From assembly GCF_019602855.1 (NCBI RefSeq), contig NZ_CP080766.1, positions 62,001 to 126,000 of the forward strand: a stretch of 64,000 bases of DNA, in the 5' to 3' direction. The notes below the pieces were generated by a model. That model was not told the origin of the DNA. It saw only the letters and a program-made list of their open reading frames with translations, and searched no databases. The number at the start of each line of letters is the position of its first letter. Positions within the stretch are counted from its first letter, which is position 1. Below are positions 27,410-35,719 of this stretch, piece after piece. The position numbers and the translations under genes were made by a program. The DNA is from Cupriavidus pinatubonensis. GTDB lineage: Bacteria > Pseudomonadota > Gammaproteobacteria > Burkholderiales > Burkholderiaceae.

Positions 27410-27417
27410 ATAAAAAA
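27410..27417. repeat. Right 8-bp target site duplication (ATAAAAAA)
   Basis: Copy of 26069-26076 directly adjoining the right inverted repeat. It also forms the T-tract of the icd terminator on the minus strand. Confidence 0.9.
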
Positions 27418-27453
27418 GCCGGAGGCGGCATCAGCAATGCCAACCTCCGGCTT
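27412..27453 (-). terminator. Rho-independent terminator of icd
   Basis: On the minus strand, a perfect 10-bp stem (AAGCCGGAGG at 27416-27425 with CCTCCGGCTT at 27444-27453) and an inner GGCAT/ATGCC stem are followed by six T residues. It lies 40 bp past the icd stop. Confidence 0.9.
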
Positions 27454-27493
27454 CAGGCAGGCGCCGAAGCGCCTGCGGCACAATGAATGCCTG

Positions 27494-29737
27494 TTAGCCC
27501 TGGACGGAATCCAGCGCCGCGTTCAGCGTCTTGCTCGGACGCATGATGGCGGACAGCTTCTCGGCGTCCGGCATGTAGTAGCCGCCGATATCGACCGGCT
27601 TGCCCTGCACGTCGGACAGTTCGCCAACGATAGTCTTCTCGTTGTCGGTCAGTTGCTTGGCCAGCGGTGCGAAGGTGGCAGCCAGGGCGGCATCTTCGGT
27701 TTGCGCGGCGAGTTCCTGGGCCCAGTACATGGCCAGGTAGAACTGGCTGCCGCGGTTGTCGAGCTGGCCGGTCTTCGGCGACGGGCTCTTGGCGTTGTCG
27801 AGCAGCTTGCCTGTGGCGGCGTCCAGCGTCTTGGCGAGCACCTTGGCCTTGGCGTTACCGGACTTGATGCCCAGCTCTTCCAGCGACACAGCCAGCGCCA
27901 GGAATTCACCGAGCGAGTCCCAGCGCAGGTGGTTTTCTTCCACGAGCTGCTGCACGTGCTTCGGTGCCGAACCGCCAGCGCCGGTTTCGTACATGCCGCC
28001 ACCGGCCATCAGCGGAACGATCGACAGCATCTTGGCGCTGGTGCCCAGTTCCATGATCGGGAACAGGTCGGTCAGGTAGTCGCGCAGGATGTTGCCGGTC
28101 ACCGAGATGGTGTCCAGTCCGCGGATCACGCGCTCGAGCGTGTAACGCATTGCGCGGACCTGCGACATGATCTGGATATCCAGGCCCTTGGTGTCGTAGT
28201 CCTTCAGGTACGTTTCCACCTTCTTGATCAGCTCGGCCTCGTGCGGACGATAGGCGTCCAGCCAGAACACCGCCGGCATGCCCGAGTTGCGCGCGCGCGT
28301 GACGGCCAGCTTGACCCAGTCGCGGATCGGCGCATCCTTGACCTGGCACATGCGCCAGATGTCGCCTTGCTCAACCTTCTGCGTGAGCGCGGACAGGACT
28401 TCGCCGGTCGCGTTGTCGACGATGCGGGCTTCGCCGTCTTCGGCGATCTCGAAGGTCTTGTCGTGCGAACCGTATTCCTCTGCCTTCTGCGCCATCAGGC
28501 CAACGTTCGGCACGGTGCCCATCGTCACCGGATCAAAGGCGCCGTTGGTCTTGCAGAAGTTGATGATTTCCTGATAGATGCGGGCGAAGGTCGATTCCGG
28601 GATCAGGCACTTGGTGTCCTTGGTACGGCCGTCGGCACCCCACATCTTGCCGCCGATACGGATCATGGCCGGCATCGAGGCGTCGACGATCACGTCGTTC
28701 GGCGCGTGCAGGTTCGAAATGCCCTTGGCCGAATCGACCATTGCCAGTTCCGGACGATGCTCGTGGCAAGCGTGCATGTCGCGGATGACTTCTTCCTTCT
28801 TCGACTCGGGCAGCTGCTCGATCTTGGTGTACAGGTCGACCAGGCCGTTGTTGACGTTCACGCCGAGTTCGTCGAACAGCTTCTGGTGCTTGGCGAAGGC
28901 GTCCTTGTAGAACACCTTGACGGCGTGGCCGAACACGATCGGGTGCGAGACTTTCATCATGGTGGCCTTCACGTGCAGGCTCAGCATGACGCCGGTCTTG
29001 CGCGCGTCTTCCATCTGGTCTTCGTAGAAGGCCAGCAGGGCCTTCTTGCTCATGAACATGCTGTCGATGATCTCGCCGTCCTGCAGCGAAACCTTCGGCT
29101 TCAGCACGATGGTCTTGCCGCTCTTGGTGGCCAGTTCCATGCGCACTTCACGCGCCTTGTCCAGCGTGATCGACTTTTCGCCATGGTAGAAGTCGCCGTG
29201 CTTCATATGGGCCACGTGCGTGCGCGAGGCCATGCTCCACTCGCCCATGCTGTGCGGGTGCTTGCGGGCGTAGTTCTTGACGGCGGCCGGCGCGCGGCGG
29301 TCCGAGTTGCCTTCGCGCAGGACCGGGTTCACGGCGCTGCCGAGCACCTTCGAGTAGCGCTTCTGGATCGCCTTTTCCTCATCGGTCTTCGGGTCTTCCG
29401 GATAGTCCGGAACCTTGAAGCCCTTCGATTGCAGTTCCTTGATGGCGCTGGTCAGCTGGAATAGCGACGCGCTGATGTTCGGTAGCTTGATGATGTTGGT
29501 GTCAGGGTCCTGCGTCAGCTTGCCCAGTTCGGCCAGGTTGTCCGGCACGCGCTGTTCTTCGGTCAGGAACTCGGGGAATTCGCCGAGGATACGGCCGGCT
29601 ACCGAGATATCGCTGGTGACGACGTTGACATCGGCCGGCTTGGTGAAAGTGCGGATGATAGGTAGGAAAGCACTGGTCGCCAGCAGGGGGGCTTCGTCAG
29701 TCAGGGTGTAGATGATGGTGGGTTGCTGCGTACTCAT
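27494..29737 (-). CDS. icd: Monomeric NADP-dependent isocitrate dehydrogenase
   Basis: A 747-residue TCA-cycle enzyme of the monomeric IDH-II type, unrelated in sequence to the dimeric enzyme. It converts isocitrate to 2-oxoglutarate with NADP. Landmarks are [20 protein letters not shown] at the N-terminus, the NSDRRAP and HPHSMGEWS substrate-region segments, and [16 protein letters not shown]. Length is normal for the family (~740). The start at 29737 (MSTQQPTI) is the conserved one. It is transcribed alone and ends at a strong terminator now abutted by the IS. Confidence 0.96.
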   Translation of the reverse strand: MSTQQPTIIYTLTDEAPLLATSAFLPIIRTFTKPADVNVVTSDISVAGRILGEFPEFLTEEQRVPDNLAELGKLTQDPDTNIIKLPNISASLFQLTSAIKELQSKGFKVPDYPEDPKTDEEKAIQKRYSKVLGSAVNPVLREGNSDRRAPAAVKNYARKHPHSMGEWSMASRTHVAHMKHGDFYHGEKSITLDKAREVRMELATKSGKTIVLKPKVSLQDGEIIDSMFMSKKALLAFYEDQMEDARKTGVMLSLHVKATMMKVSHPIVFGHAVKVFYKDAFAKHQKLFDELGVNVNNGLVDLYTKIEQLPESKKEEVIRDMHACHEHRPELAMVDSAKGISNLHAPNDVIVDASMPAMIRIGGKMWGADGRTKDTKCLIPESTFARIYQEIINFCKTNGAFDPVTMGTVPNVGLMAQKAEEYGSHDKTFEIAEDGEARIVDNATGEVLSALTQKVEQGDIWRMCQVKDAPIRDWVKLAVTRARNSGMPAVFWLDAYRPHEAELIKKVETYLKDYDTKGLDIQIMSQVRAMRYTLERVIRGLDTISVTGNILRDYLTDLFPIMELGTSAKMLSIVPLMAGGGMYETGAGGSAPKHVQQLVEENHLRWDSLGEFLALAVSLEELGIKSGNAKAKVLAKTLDAATGKLLDNAKSPSPKTGQLDNRGSQFYLAMYWAQELAAQTEDAALAATFAPLAKQLTDNEKTIVGELSDVQGKPVDIGGYYMPDAEKLSAIMRPSKTLNAALDSVQG

Positions 29738-30105
29738 TGCTTGCCTCTGGATCGGGGGGATGTCAAAGAATAGAACGACAAATGGAACCACTCGCCGGCG
29801 GCTGGGACCATTCAGCCACCGGCAAACACCGAATTTTGCCTGACTTTGCTTTCAGGCGGCTGACTTCCACCGCATTTCTTGCGCGGACATCGCCAATATG
29901 CCCAATTTTGGTGCGAAAATTGGGTGACAAGCCGGTCACATCCTTCGCTTGACGAAAAATTGGGCGGCCGGCATTGCGGTTGACGGAATATTTTGCCCCT
30001 GCCGCGCGTTTACCCGTAGAGCTGCCCGGCAATTCATGCGTGAGCAGCCTATCCTGAGGTCGTAAGGCATGGGTGCCGCGGCCCGGCCGACACTGGAGAA
30101 AGGTC
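29738..30105. other. Divergent region icd / BamE-like lipoprotein with AAAATTGGG repeats
   Basis: 368 bp without a gene. It contains a perfect inverted repeat CCCAATTTT-GGTGCG-AAAATTGGG at 29901-29924 and a further direct copy of AAAATTGGG at 29956-29964. The two direct copies start exactly 40 bp apart, about four helical turns. This is a good candidate operator for icd, the lipoprotein gene, or both. Confidence 0.5.
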
Positions 30106-30621
30106 ATGCAAATCCGAACTGGCAGGTGGCTGGCGGCCGCCGCCTTCGTGCTGAGTGCGTGCGCGACGCTGCAGCCGGTCGAAACCGCGCAGAAGATGAT
30201 CGGTAGCCCGGCATCGAGCGTGCGAGATGCCTTCGGCAAACCCACGGAGACCTACCCGCTCAGTGACGGCACCAGCCGCTGGATCTACTCCAAGCAACCG
30301 CTCGGGTTCGCCGTCTACGCGGCCGACTTCGACGCGTCCGGCAAGCTGACCAATTTCCGCCAGATGCTGACCGAGGAAGAAATCTATACCGCGCGGCCGG
30401 GCATCTGGACCAAGCGCGACATCGCCGAACGCTTCGGCATGCCACGCGAGCCGGTGCAATACTACCCGCTGATGAAACGTGAAGCGTGGTCGTACCGTCT
30501 ATATGTGGCCGGCTACCAGCCTGCGCATTTCAGCGCGTATTTCGATGACCGTGGCGTGCTGGACAGGACGATGATCATCGTCGATCCGATCGGTGGCGAC
30601 GACCACAGCAGCAGCAAATAG
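30106..30621 (+). CDS. BamE/SmpA-like lipoprotein
   Basis: A 171-residue lipoprotein with lipobox LSAC (Cys19). The opening MIGSPASSVRDAFGKPTETYPLSDGTSRWIYSKQP follows the two-helix then beta-sheet pattern of the BamE-like fold, and a second similar unit (RDIAERFGMPREPVQYYP) follows, suggesting an internal duplication. GGAGAAAGG precedes the ATG. Outer-membrane location; a specific role is not known. Confidence 0.7.
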   Translation: MQIRTGRWLAAAAFVLSACATLQPVETAQKMIGSPASSVRDAFGKPTETYPLSDGTSRWIYSKQPLGFAVYAADFDASGKLTNFRQMLTEEEIYTARPGIWTKRDIAERFGMPREPVQYYPLMKREAWSYRLYVAGYQPAHFSAYFDDRGVLDRTMIIVDPIGGDDHSSSK

Positions 30622-30655
30622 CAGGCGGACATCCAGTCATCAGGCGCCCCCCAGC

Positions 30656-30874
30656 TCAGGCGGCGCCGGGGAATTCATCGCCGAGCACCCAGCGGTCCGG
30701 CGCGTCTTCATGCGCAGCGGTCAGCAGGATGGCGTGACCGCAGTCTTCGCACCGGTAGGCAAAGGCGTGCTGCCCTGTGGCAGGGTGGACCTGGCCTCGC
30801 TTGACCAGGCGTGCATGCGGCGGGAAGTGGCCGGGCCGGTCGATCTGTGCCAGGCAAAGATCGCATAAGTGCAT
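30656..30874 (-). CDS. Small zinc-ribbon protein
   Basis: A 72-residue protein starting MHLCDLCLAQIDRPGHF. CxxC at the N-terminus and YRCEDCGH in the middle form a likely zinc site. GGAG stands 8 nt before the ATG. No further domain is seen. Function unknown. Confidence 0.7.
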   Translation of the reverse strand: MHLCDLCLAQIDRPGHFPPHARLVKRGQVHPATGQHAFAYRCEDCGHAILLTAAHEDAPDRWVLGDEFPGAA

Positions 30875-31121
30875 TGCTGACTCCGAAGAAAGCATTCCCC
30901 TCGAATACGGAAATGCTGTACTGCAGCATTTTCAGTATAGAGGGGATGCGCCAATGCCGTGATGACAAATGCGGCGCAGTTGGTTGAGTGATTAAAGCGG
31001 CATTTTCATCCTGCGCCCCCGTCGGGAACGACGCCTTCCCCTTTTGTGCCGCTTTAGGAATGTCCCCACATTTCCATTGGTATAAATACGAACATTTCCC
31101 AGCGGGATTCAGTAATTCCAT
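30708..31121 (-). CDS. Candidate Pho-controlled ORF, unknown
   Basis: A 137-codon frame beginning MELLNPAGKCSYLYQW. It has GAGGA 7 nt before the ATG and sits about 16 nt downstream of the start expected from the Pho-box/-10 arrangement at 31144-31198. Against it: its last ~55 codons overlap the zinc-ribbon gene in another frame and the peptide has no recognised domain. It is kept as a candidate because its start matches the promoter so well. Confidence 0.28.
   Translation of the reverse strand: MELLNPAGKCSYLYQWKCGDIPKAAQKGKASFPTGAQDENAALITQPTAPHLSSRHWRIPSILKMLQYSISVFEGNAFFGVSNALMRSLPGTDRPARPLPAACTPGQARPGPPCHRAARLCLPVRRLRSRHPADRCA
30993..31056 (-). other. Long hairpin, possible structured RNA
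   Basis: Perfect 10-bp arms TAAAGCGGCA (30993-31002) and TGCCGCTTTA (31047-31056) enclose a second hairpin CGTCG-GGAA-CGACG (31020-31033). It lies downstream of the Pho-like promoter on the minus strand. It could be part of a leader or a small RNA; there is no clear T-tract. Confidence 0.35.
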
Positions 31122-31143
31122 AAATAATTCCTCGCCGCACCTC

Positions 31144-31200
31144 TTAATAGATTCCGCGTTGACAGGAAATCGACAGGGAAATGACAGCCAATCGACAGCG
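31144..31200 (-). promoter_or_regulatory. Tandem Pho-box array with -10 element
   Basis: Read on the plus strand, GACAG begins at 31161, 31172, 31183 and 31194, exactly 11 bp apart, in the 7+4 frame tTGACAG/TCGACAG/ATGACAG/TCGACAG. On the minus strand this is four CTGTCA/CTGTCG half-sites, the PhoB arrangement. TATTAA (31144-31149) lies 10 bp after the last half-site, where Pho promoters carry their -10. Transcription would run leftward. Confidence 0.65.
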
Positions 31201-31575
31201 CAAACATGAAAAATCCATGTCGGATCGGCGAGGGGATATTTTCGGCATCACTTATTAATTTTCTTTAAAAGCCTGTCGATAGCCCTTTCGTCCTTCGGTG
31301 ACATGAACGTTGTTGCGCAATATTAGCAACGGCAGGCACAAGATGCCGGAAAAGGAGACATTAGGACAATTACCTCAACGAATTGCATTGGGGTAAATAT
31401 CTACGATGTCCTATTTCATGTCCCGTTGAGATAACAATACGTCTGATATACCTTTAGCGTCATTTCGAGAATCCACCAGTTTAGGCAACGCAAGCCAGCG
31501 TTGGCATGCACTGCCTGTAGTGGTATTGCCGGCGGTCTATGCCGGCATCGGCCTGACGCCCTCGGATAACCAAAA

Positions 31576-32364
31576 ATGATTATGGACAGCCCTCGTTCGC
31601 CTATGCCCCGTTACCACCAGATCTATGTGGCGTTGCGCCACCAGATCGTCAGCGGGGTCTATGACAGATCCGGCCTTCCGCCCGAACTCAGGCTGATGGA
31701 GCAATACCAGGTGGCCCGCGTGACCGTGCGCCGCGCCATCATCGAACTGGTCAGGGAGGGGATGGTCTACCGGCGCCCGGGTCAGGGTACCTTTGTGAAG
31801 CTTGATCATCCGAGCCGCGCGGAAAGCCAGCCCAGGATTCAGGGCCTCCTGGACAACCTGATCGCCTCGGCCGAGCAGACGTCCGTGCGTCTGATCGAGT
31901 ACGGGCTGCAGCCGTGCACACACGATGCTGCCGCAGGGCTGTCGATGGCCGAGGGGCAGAACGCCTTGCGCGTGGTGCGCCTGCGCAGTCATCAGGGCAA
32001 GCCGGTATCGCTGATCACGACCTATCTGCCGGCCCATTTGTCGCCGTTGCTGACGCCGGCGGAGCTCGAGCAGCATCCCATGCTGTCGCTGCTGGAAAAA
32101 GGCGGCATCCGCATCGGCGCCGCCGAGCAGTCCGTGTCGAGTTGTCCCGCGGACGCCACGGTGGCCCCATTGCTCGACGAACCCGTAGGGTCCGCGCTGC
32201 TGTCAGTGGTGCGCGTAGTGCGCGATGTCGACGGCTATCCCGTCCAGTGGCTTCATGGCCTGTACCGGCCGCATTGCTATGACTACCGCATGGCGCTAAC
32301 GCGCGCGGGCGAGGCAACGACCCGCATCTGGCTGGCCAGCGACATCACGACCGGCCTGCGGTAA
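31576..32364 (+). CDS. GntR/HutC-family regulator (UTRA domain)
   Basis: A 262-residue regulator. The winged helix is at residues ~12-75 (PRYHQIYVALRHQIVSGVY, LMEQYQVARVTVRRAIIELVREG, YRRPGQGTFV). A UTRA ligand-binding domain follows (VVRLRSHQGKPVSLITTYLPAHLSPLL, YPVQWLHGLYRPHCYDYRM). It leads a set of same-strand genes: a small TM frame, an ABC-like ATPase, a deacetylase and an HMGL-like protein. A palindrome lies 28 bp upstream. The effector is unknown. Confidence 0.88.
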   Translation: MIMDSPRSPMPRYHQIYVALRHQIVSGVYDRSGLPPELRLMEQYQVARVTVRRAIIELVREGMVYRRPGQGTFVKLDHPSRAESQPRIQGLLDNLIASAEQTSVRLIEYGLQPCTHDAAAGLSMAEGQNALRVVRLRSHQGKPVSLITTYLPAHLSPLLTPAELEQHPMLSLLEKGGIRIGAAEQSVSSCPADATVAPLLDEPVGSALLSVVRVVRDVDGYPVQWLHGLYRPHCYDYRMALTRAGEATTRIWLASDITTGLR

Positions 32365-32642
32365 CCATTTCCGGGGTAGAAGGGGCGCACAAAATGAGCA
32401 TTGAACACTCGACACCGTGCACCGGCCGCACCGCGCGTATATATGCTGCCAGCGGCGCCAGTCCAGGCAAGCTGTTCCCCACCGCGCCCCGATTTTCCGC
32501 TTTCCTGTTTGCCGGCAAGGCCGGCTGCCAGAGTTGCACCTTTGTGTCTGCCGCCGCGAGATTGTTCTTCGGGGAACGGCGGTACGTGTTGCGTTACGGG
32601 GCCCGCCGCCTGGCGGGGCGCAACCGCAAAGGTGGAGCGCAA

Positions 32643-32825
32643 GTGCCACGCATCGAGGGAGTGCGCGGCGAATTGGCGGCCATTGCCGTGTTCGCCGCAT
32701 TCGCGGCGGCTGCCGGTGTTTTTTTTACGTTGTGCTGGCCCGGTGCCGATGCGGGCCATCCTTGCGGGCCTGCCTGGTGCCTCGTGGAAATGTCCAACGG
32801 CGAAGCCGTCGGGAGCCGGGCATGA
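32643..32825 (+). CDS. Possible small single-span membrane protein
   Basis: A 60-codon frame starting at GTG with GGAG 7 nt upstream and ending in an ATGA overlap with the ABC-like gene. It contains one clear hydrophobic helix (LAAIAVFAAFAAAAGVFFTL) followed by a short Cys-containing tail. The frame is open further upstream from 32394, but that part looks non-coding. The overlap and helix support it. Confidence 0.42.
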   Translation: MPRIEGVRGELAAIAVFAAFAAAAGVFFTLCWPGADAGHPCGPAWCLVEMSNGEAVGSRA

Positions 32826-33760
32826 GGCCGGACATCATGCTGGCTGCCCATGGCCTGAGCTTCCGGCCCGGCGCCCATGCTGTGCTGAGTAATGTCTGGA
32901 TGAATCTCGTTCGCGGGCGCATCACTGCGCTGGTAGGCCCCACCGGAGCGGGCAAATCGGCGCTGCTGGGCATCCTGTCGGGACAGCTGGCGCCGTGCTC
33001 GGGCGCCGTGAAACTGGACGGCCACAACATCACCGGCCTGACACCGCATGTCCTGAACCGGCTCGGCATATGGAGAGTCGGCCCGGCAGTGGCAAAGCCC
33101 GACGTGCGGACCGTGCGCGAGCGCATTGCCAGCGCGGCGCAGTGGCACGTGCGCGGACATCATGTGGCACTCGCCCAGGCCGATGAAGTGGCACGGTGTC
33201 TTGGCCTGGAACCGCAACTGCACAAGGCGGCGAACGGCCTGCCACCGGCCGCCCGCAGACGGCTGGCACTGGCTTGCGCGCTGGCAGCCCGGCCCCGGTT
33301 GCTGTTGCTCGACGGCCTGCTGGAAGGTCTGGATGCACGGGACACGGCGGCCATGGCGACTGTCATCCGCAGCCTGTGCGCGGACGGCGTGACAGTGCTG
33401 ATGGCCGAGCGCTTCACGCAGGCGGTCTCGAAGCTGGCCCATAACGTGGTGGTGCTCGCCGGCGGCAGCGTGGTCGCGAGCGGTTCCGCGGACATATTGC
33501 GCGACCCCGCCATTGCCCACGCCTGCACGGAGCAAGGCGATGCCACGGCGGCGCAGGATCCGGGCATATCGCCAGGCGTATCCCTCCACATAGCCCCGCA
33601 CATATCCCCACGCAAATCCTTGCCGCATTCCGGCCACACGGCTGCGAAGCCCGCCGCGACAAAGGCGCAGCACCACCACGACACACCCGTGGGCACTGCC
33701 ACCGCGGGTGAAATCACGTCATCGAAAGAACCAGCATCTTCAACGCGAAACGACCCCTGA
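32822..33760 (+). CDS. LivG-like ABC ATPase homologue with degenerate catalytic motifs
   Basis: A 312-residue protein resembling the ATPase of branched-chain amino-acid ABC transporters. Walker A is intact (GPTGAGKS, residues 39-46). The signature motif is replaced by LPPAARRRLALACAL. Walker B is LLLLD164 followed by Gly instead of the catalytic Glu, and the switch His is Glu196 (VLMAERF). No LivFHMK genes are adjacent. A ~75-residue Pro/His/Thr-rich tail follows the domain. Probably binds nucleotide but hydrolyses poorly. Coupled to its neighbours at both ends. Confidence 0.8.
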   Translation: MRPDIMLAAHGLSFRPGAHAVLSNVWMNLVRGRITALVGPTGAGKSALLGILSGQLAPCSGAVKLDGHNITGLTPHVLNRLGIWRVGPAVAKPDVRTVRERIASAAQWHVRGHHVALAQADEVARCLGLEPQLHKAANGLPPAARRRLALACALAARPRLLLLDGLLEGLDARDTAAMATVIRSLCADGVTVLMAERFTQAVSKLAHNVVVLAGGSVVASGSADILRDPAIAHACTEQGDATAAQDPGISPGVSLHIAPHISPRKSLPHSGHTAAKPAATKAQHHHDTPVGTATAGEITSSKEPASSTRNDP

Positions 33761-34716
33761 TGTCCCTGGATGAGAATACCTTGCAACACCCGAAACGCGA
33801 TGCGGACATTGAGCACGACCGCTACGCATGGTCCCGGCTCGCCGAACGGCGCCCGGTCGCGTGGCCCGGCGGCAAGCGCCTTGCCGTGTGGGTCAACGTC
33901 AGCCTCCAGTGGCTTCCGTTTCATGCCGGGGACGACCTGGCCGACGCGACCGCGCACCCGCCCAATTCCCATCCGGGCCTGCGCCATGACACGTTGCGCG
34001 ACTACGGTAACCGGATCGGCATCTACCGGCTCCTGCAGGCTTTCGACCGCTATGGCGTCAGGCCAACCTTCGCCTGCAACGCGCGCCTGGCCCAGCAATA
34101 CCCGGCGCTGATGCAGGAAATCGTCGCGCGCGGCAGCGAGATCATCGGCCATTCGTGGCACATGGACATGCCATGGCCGCACAAGCCGGACGGGCTGGAT
34201 GTTGGCGACGAGCGCGCGCAGACCGCGGCATCGCTCAATGTGCTGCGCCGTGTGAGCGGGCGCGACATCCGCGGCTGGTTCGGGCCCGGGCACCTGCAAA
34301 GCGCGCATACGCCGGAGTTGCTGCGTGCGCAGGGAATCGACTACTTCTGCGACAGCGGCAATGAGGACATGCCGTACCGCTTCCATACGCGGCTTGGCGA
34401 CCTGTGGTCCATGCCGCTGTCGAGCGAACAGGAAGATCGCTTCGTGTTGATGGAAAATTTCCATGCGGAGGGGGCTTGGCTCAAACAGTTCGCGGAGAGC
34501 TGCGATCTGCTGCTTGACGAAGCACGCGAGCAGGGCGGACGTGTTCTTTCGCTGTCATTGCACCCATGGGTGTTGGGGCAATCGCACCGAATCCGCTACC
34601 TGGAAGCCGCGCTGGAGTACGCGATGTCTCGCGAAGGGGTGTGGAGCGCCGGCGCCGGGGAGATCGTCCGGTCATTTGCGGCGCAGCATCATGCCACGGA
34701 CGAGGCAGCATCATGA
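33760..34716 (+). CDS. Polysaccharide deacetylase (PuuE-like) family protein
   Basis: A 318-residue NodB-fold protein. It has the subfamily pattern VAWPGGKRLAVWVNVSLQW, LRDYGNRIGIYRLLQAFDRY, and the metal-site region SEIIGHSWHMDMPW. The first-motif Asp pair typical of chitin deacetylases is not evident, as in PuuE/allantoinase relatives. No signal peptide, so cytoplasmic action on a small amide is likelier than polysaccharide. Its start overlaps the stop of the ATPase-like gene by one base, and its end overlaps the next gene by four. Confidence 0.83.
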   Translation: MSLDENTLQHPKRDADIEHDRYAWSRLAERRPVAWPGGKRLAVWVNVSLQWLPFHAGDDLADATAHPPNSHPGLRHDTLRDYGNRIGIYRLLQAFDRYGVRPTFACNARLAQQYPALMQEIVARGSEIIGHSWHMDMPWPHKPDGLDVGDERAQTAASLNVLRRVSGRDIRGWFGPGHLQSAHTPELLRAQGIDYFCDSGNEDMPYRFHTRLGDLWSMPLSSEQEDRFVLMENFHAEGAWLKQFAESCDLLLDEAREQGGRVLSLSLHPWVLGQSHRIRYLEAALEYAMSREGVWSAGAGEIVRSFAAQHHATDEAAS

Positions 34717-35678
34717 CGGCGACGCGTTCGCCCGTCGGCGTGGTGGTCAGTGAAGCGGGGCTGTGCGACGGTCTGCAGTCGCTGCGCCAACGGCTGCCAG
34801 CCGCCGCCCGCCAGGCATGGATTTCCGCCGAAGCGGCCGCGGGCGTGCGCGATATCGAAGTCGGCACGCTTGCCGCTTTCGGTGTGCTGCCGCAGACGGC
34901 CGACTTGTCGGAAGCGGTGGCACATGCGCTCGCGGTTCCGGGACTGACGGTTGCGGCCCGCGTGCCCAATTTCATGGGCGCCGAACGCGCCCTTGCTGCC
35001 GGCGTGCACCGGATCGCCTTGCCCGTCTTCGCCGACGAAGCCGACAGCCTGCGCCACATGAACCGCACCCATGCCCAGATGCTGCGAGAGGTGCGCCGGA
35101 TCGCCCAGCGCATCGGCGCCGTGCCGCGCCAGGCACGCCCGCGCCTGCAGGTGCGGCTGGAGATGGCATTCGGCTGCGCGCTCACCGGGCCGGCGGATGA
35201 AGCCGCCATTGCCTGCCTGGCCGAAACGCTGGCGGCGGCCGGCGCCGACGACATTGTCCTGTGCGATACGGCTGGCTGCGCCGATCCCCGGCAGGTGCGC
35301 CGGCTGACGCAGGCGGTCTGGCTGGCCGTGGGCGTGGAGGGGGCGCCGGGCATCCACCTGCTCAATACGCGTGGACTCGGCCTGGCCAACGCACTGGCTG
35401 CCGTCGAGGCCGGCATGACCGTCGTCCATGCCTCGCTTGGCGGACTCGGCGGCAACGTGGTCACCGAGGACCTTGCGTTCCTGCTGGAATCGATCGGCAT
35501 CCCTACCGGCATCGACCTCGACGCACTGATCGCCGCGCGCACGTGCGTGGCGCAGTACCTGCCCGGCGTGGTGCTGCAGGGCTGCACCCCCGTGGCCGGC
35601 CTGCCGGCGGGCTTCCGTGGGCAGCCTCCGGAGAGCGTAACGAAGCCTTGCCCTATGGCCTCCGAAGCACCAAAGTAG
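34713..35678 (+). CDS. HMG-CoA-lyase-like protein lacking key catalytic residues
   Basis: A 321-residue HMGL-type TIM barrel. The usual RDGLQ is C18-DGLQ, so the catalytic Arg is gone. The metal motif HxHDT is HLLNT, losing the second His. The Cys of the GGCPYA loop is absent (SLGGLGGNVVTEDL). The Glu in IEVGTL and the barrel framework remain. It is unlikely to cleave HMG-CoA by the known mechanism. Coupled by ATGA overlap to the deacetylase gene. Confidence 0.82.
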   Translation: MTATRSPVGVVVSEAGLCDGLQSLRQRLPAAARQAWISAEAAAGVRDIEVGTLAAFGVLPQTADLSEAVAHALAVPGLTVAARVPNFMGAERALAAGVHRIALPVFADEADSLRHMNRTHAQMLREVRRIAQRIGAVPRQARPRLQVRLEMAFGCALTGPADEAAIACLAETLAAAGADDIVLCDTAGCADPRQVRRLTQAVWLAVGVEGAPGIHLLNTRGLGLANALAAVEAGMTVVHASLGGLGGNVVTEDLAFLLESIGIPTGIDLDALIAARTCVAQYLPGVVLQGCTPVAGLPAGFRGQPPESVTKPCPMASEAPK

Positions 35679-35719
35679 AACGTGGGCCGGCGGGGCCGGT
35701 CAGCCACGGGAGACTGCTC

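Larger units (their letters stand above)
30875..31575. other. 700-bp AT-rich regulatory region
   Basis: Between the zinc-ribbon gene and the GntR gene, with a base composition well below the GC of its surroundings. It contains an inverted repeat AAATGCTG-5-CAGCATTT (30911-30931) just upstream of the zinc-ribbon gene, a long hairpin (30993-31056), a Pho-box array (31160-31198), GTTGC-N9-GCAAC near 31312, and the 10-bp palindrome ATGCCGGCAT (31539-31548) before the GntR gene. Confidence 0.6.

Noticed and set aside
27374..29464. A 696-codon frame on the plus strand opposite icd
   Set aside because: It is the complement of a strongly conserved enzyme gene in high-GC DNA; His/Arg/Val-rich composition and no recognised domain mark it as a shadow.
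31160..31200. The 11-bp repeats as replication iterons or a CRISPR-like array
   Set aside because: Only four copies, no rep or cas gene, no DnaA boxes seen nearby; half-site sequence and -10 placement fit PhoB.
30988..31209. A 73-codon plus-strand frame through the Pho-box array
   Set aside because: No ribosome-binding site and it runs through the repeats; the repeat pattern explains the sequence better.
32394..32642. N-terminal extension of the small TM frame to a 143-residue protein
   Set aside because: The upstream part has no ribosome-binding site and looks non-coding; the GTG at 32643 with GGAG is preferred.
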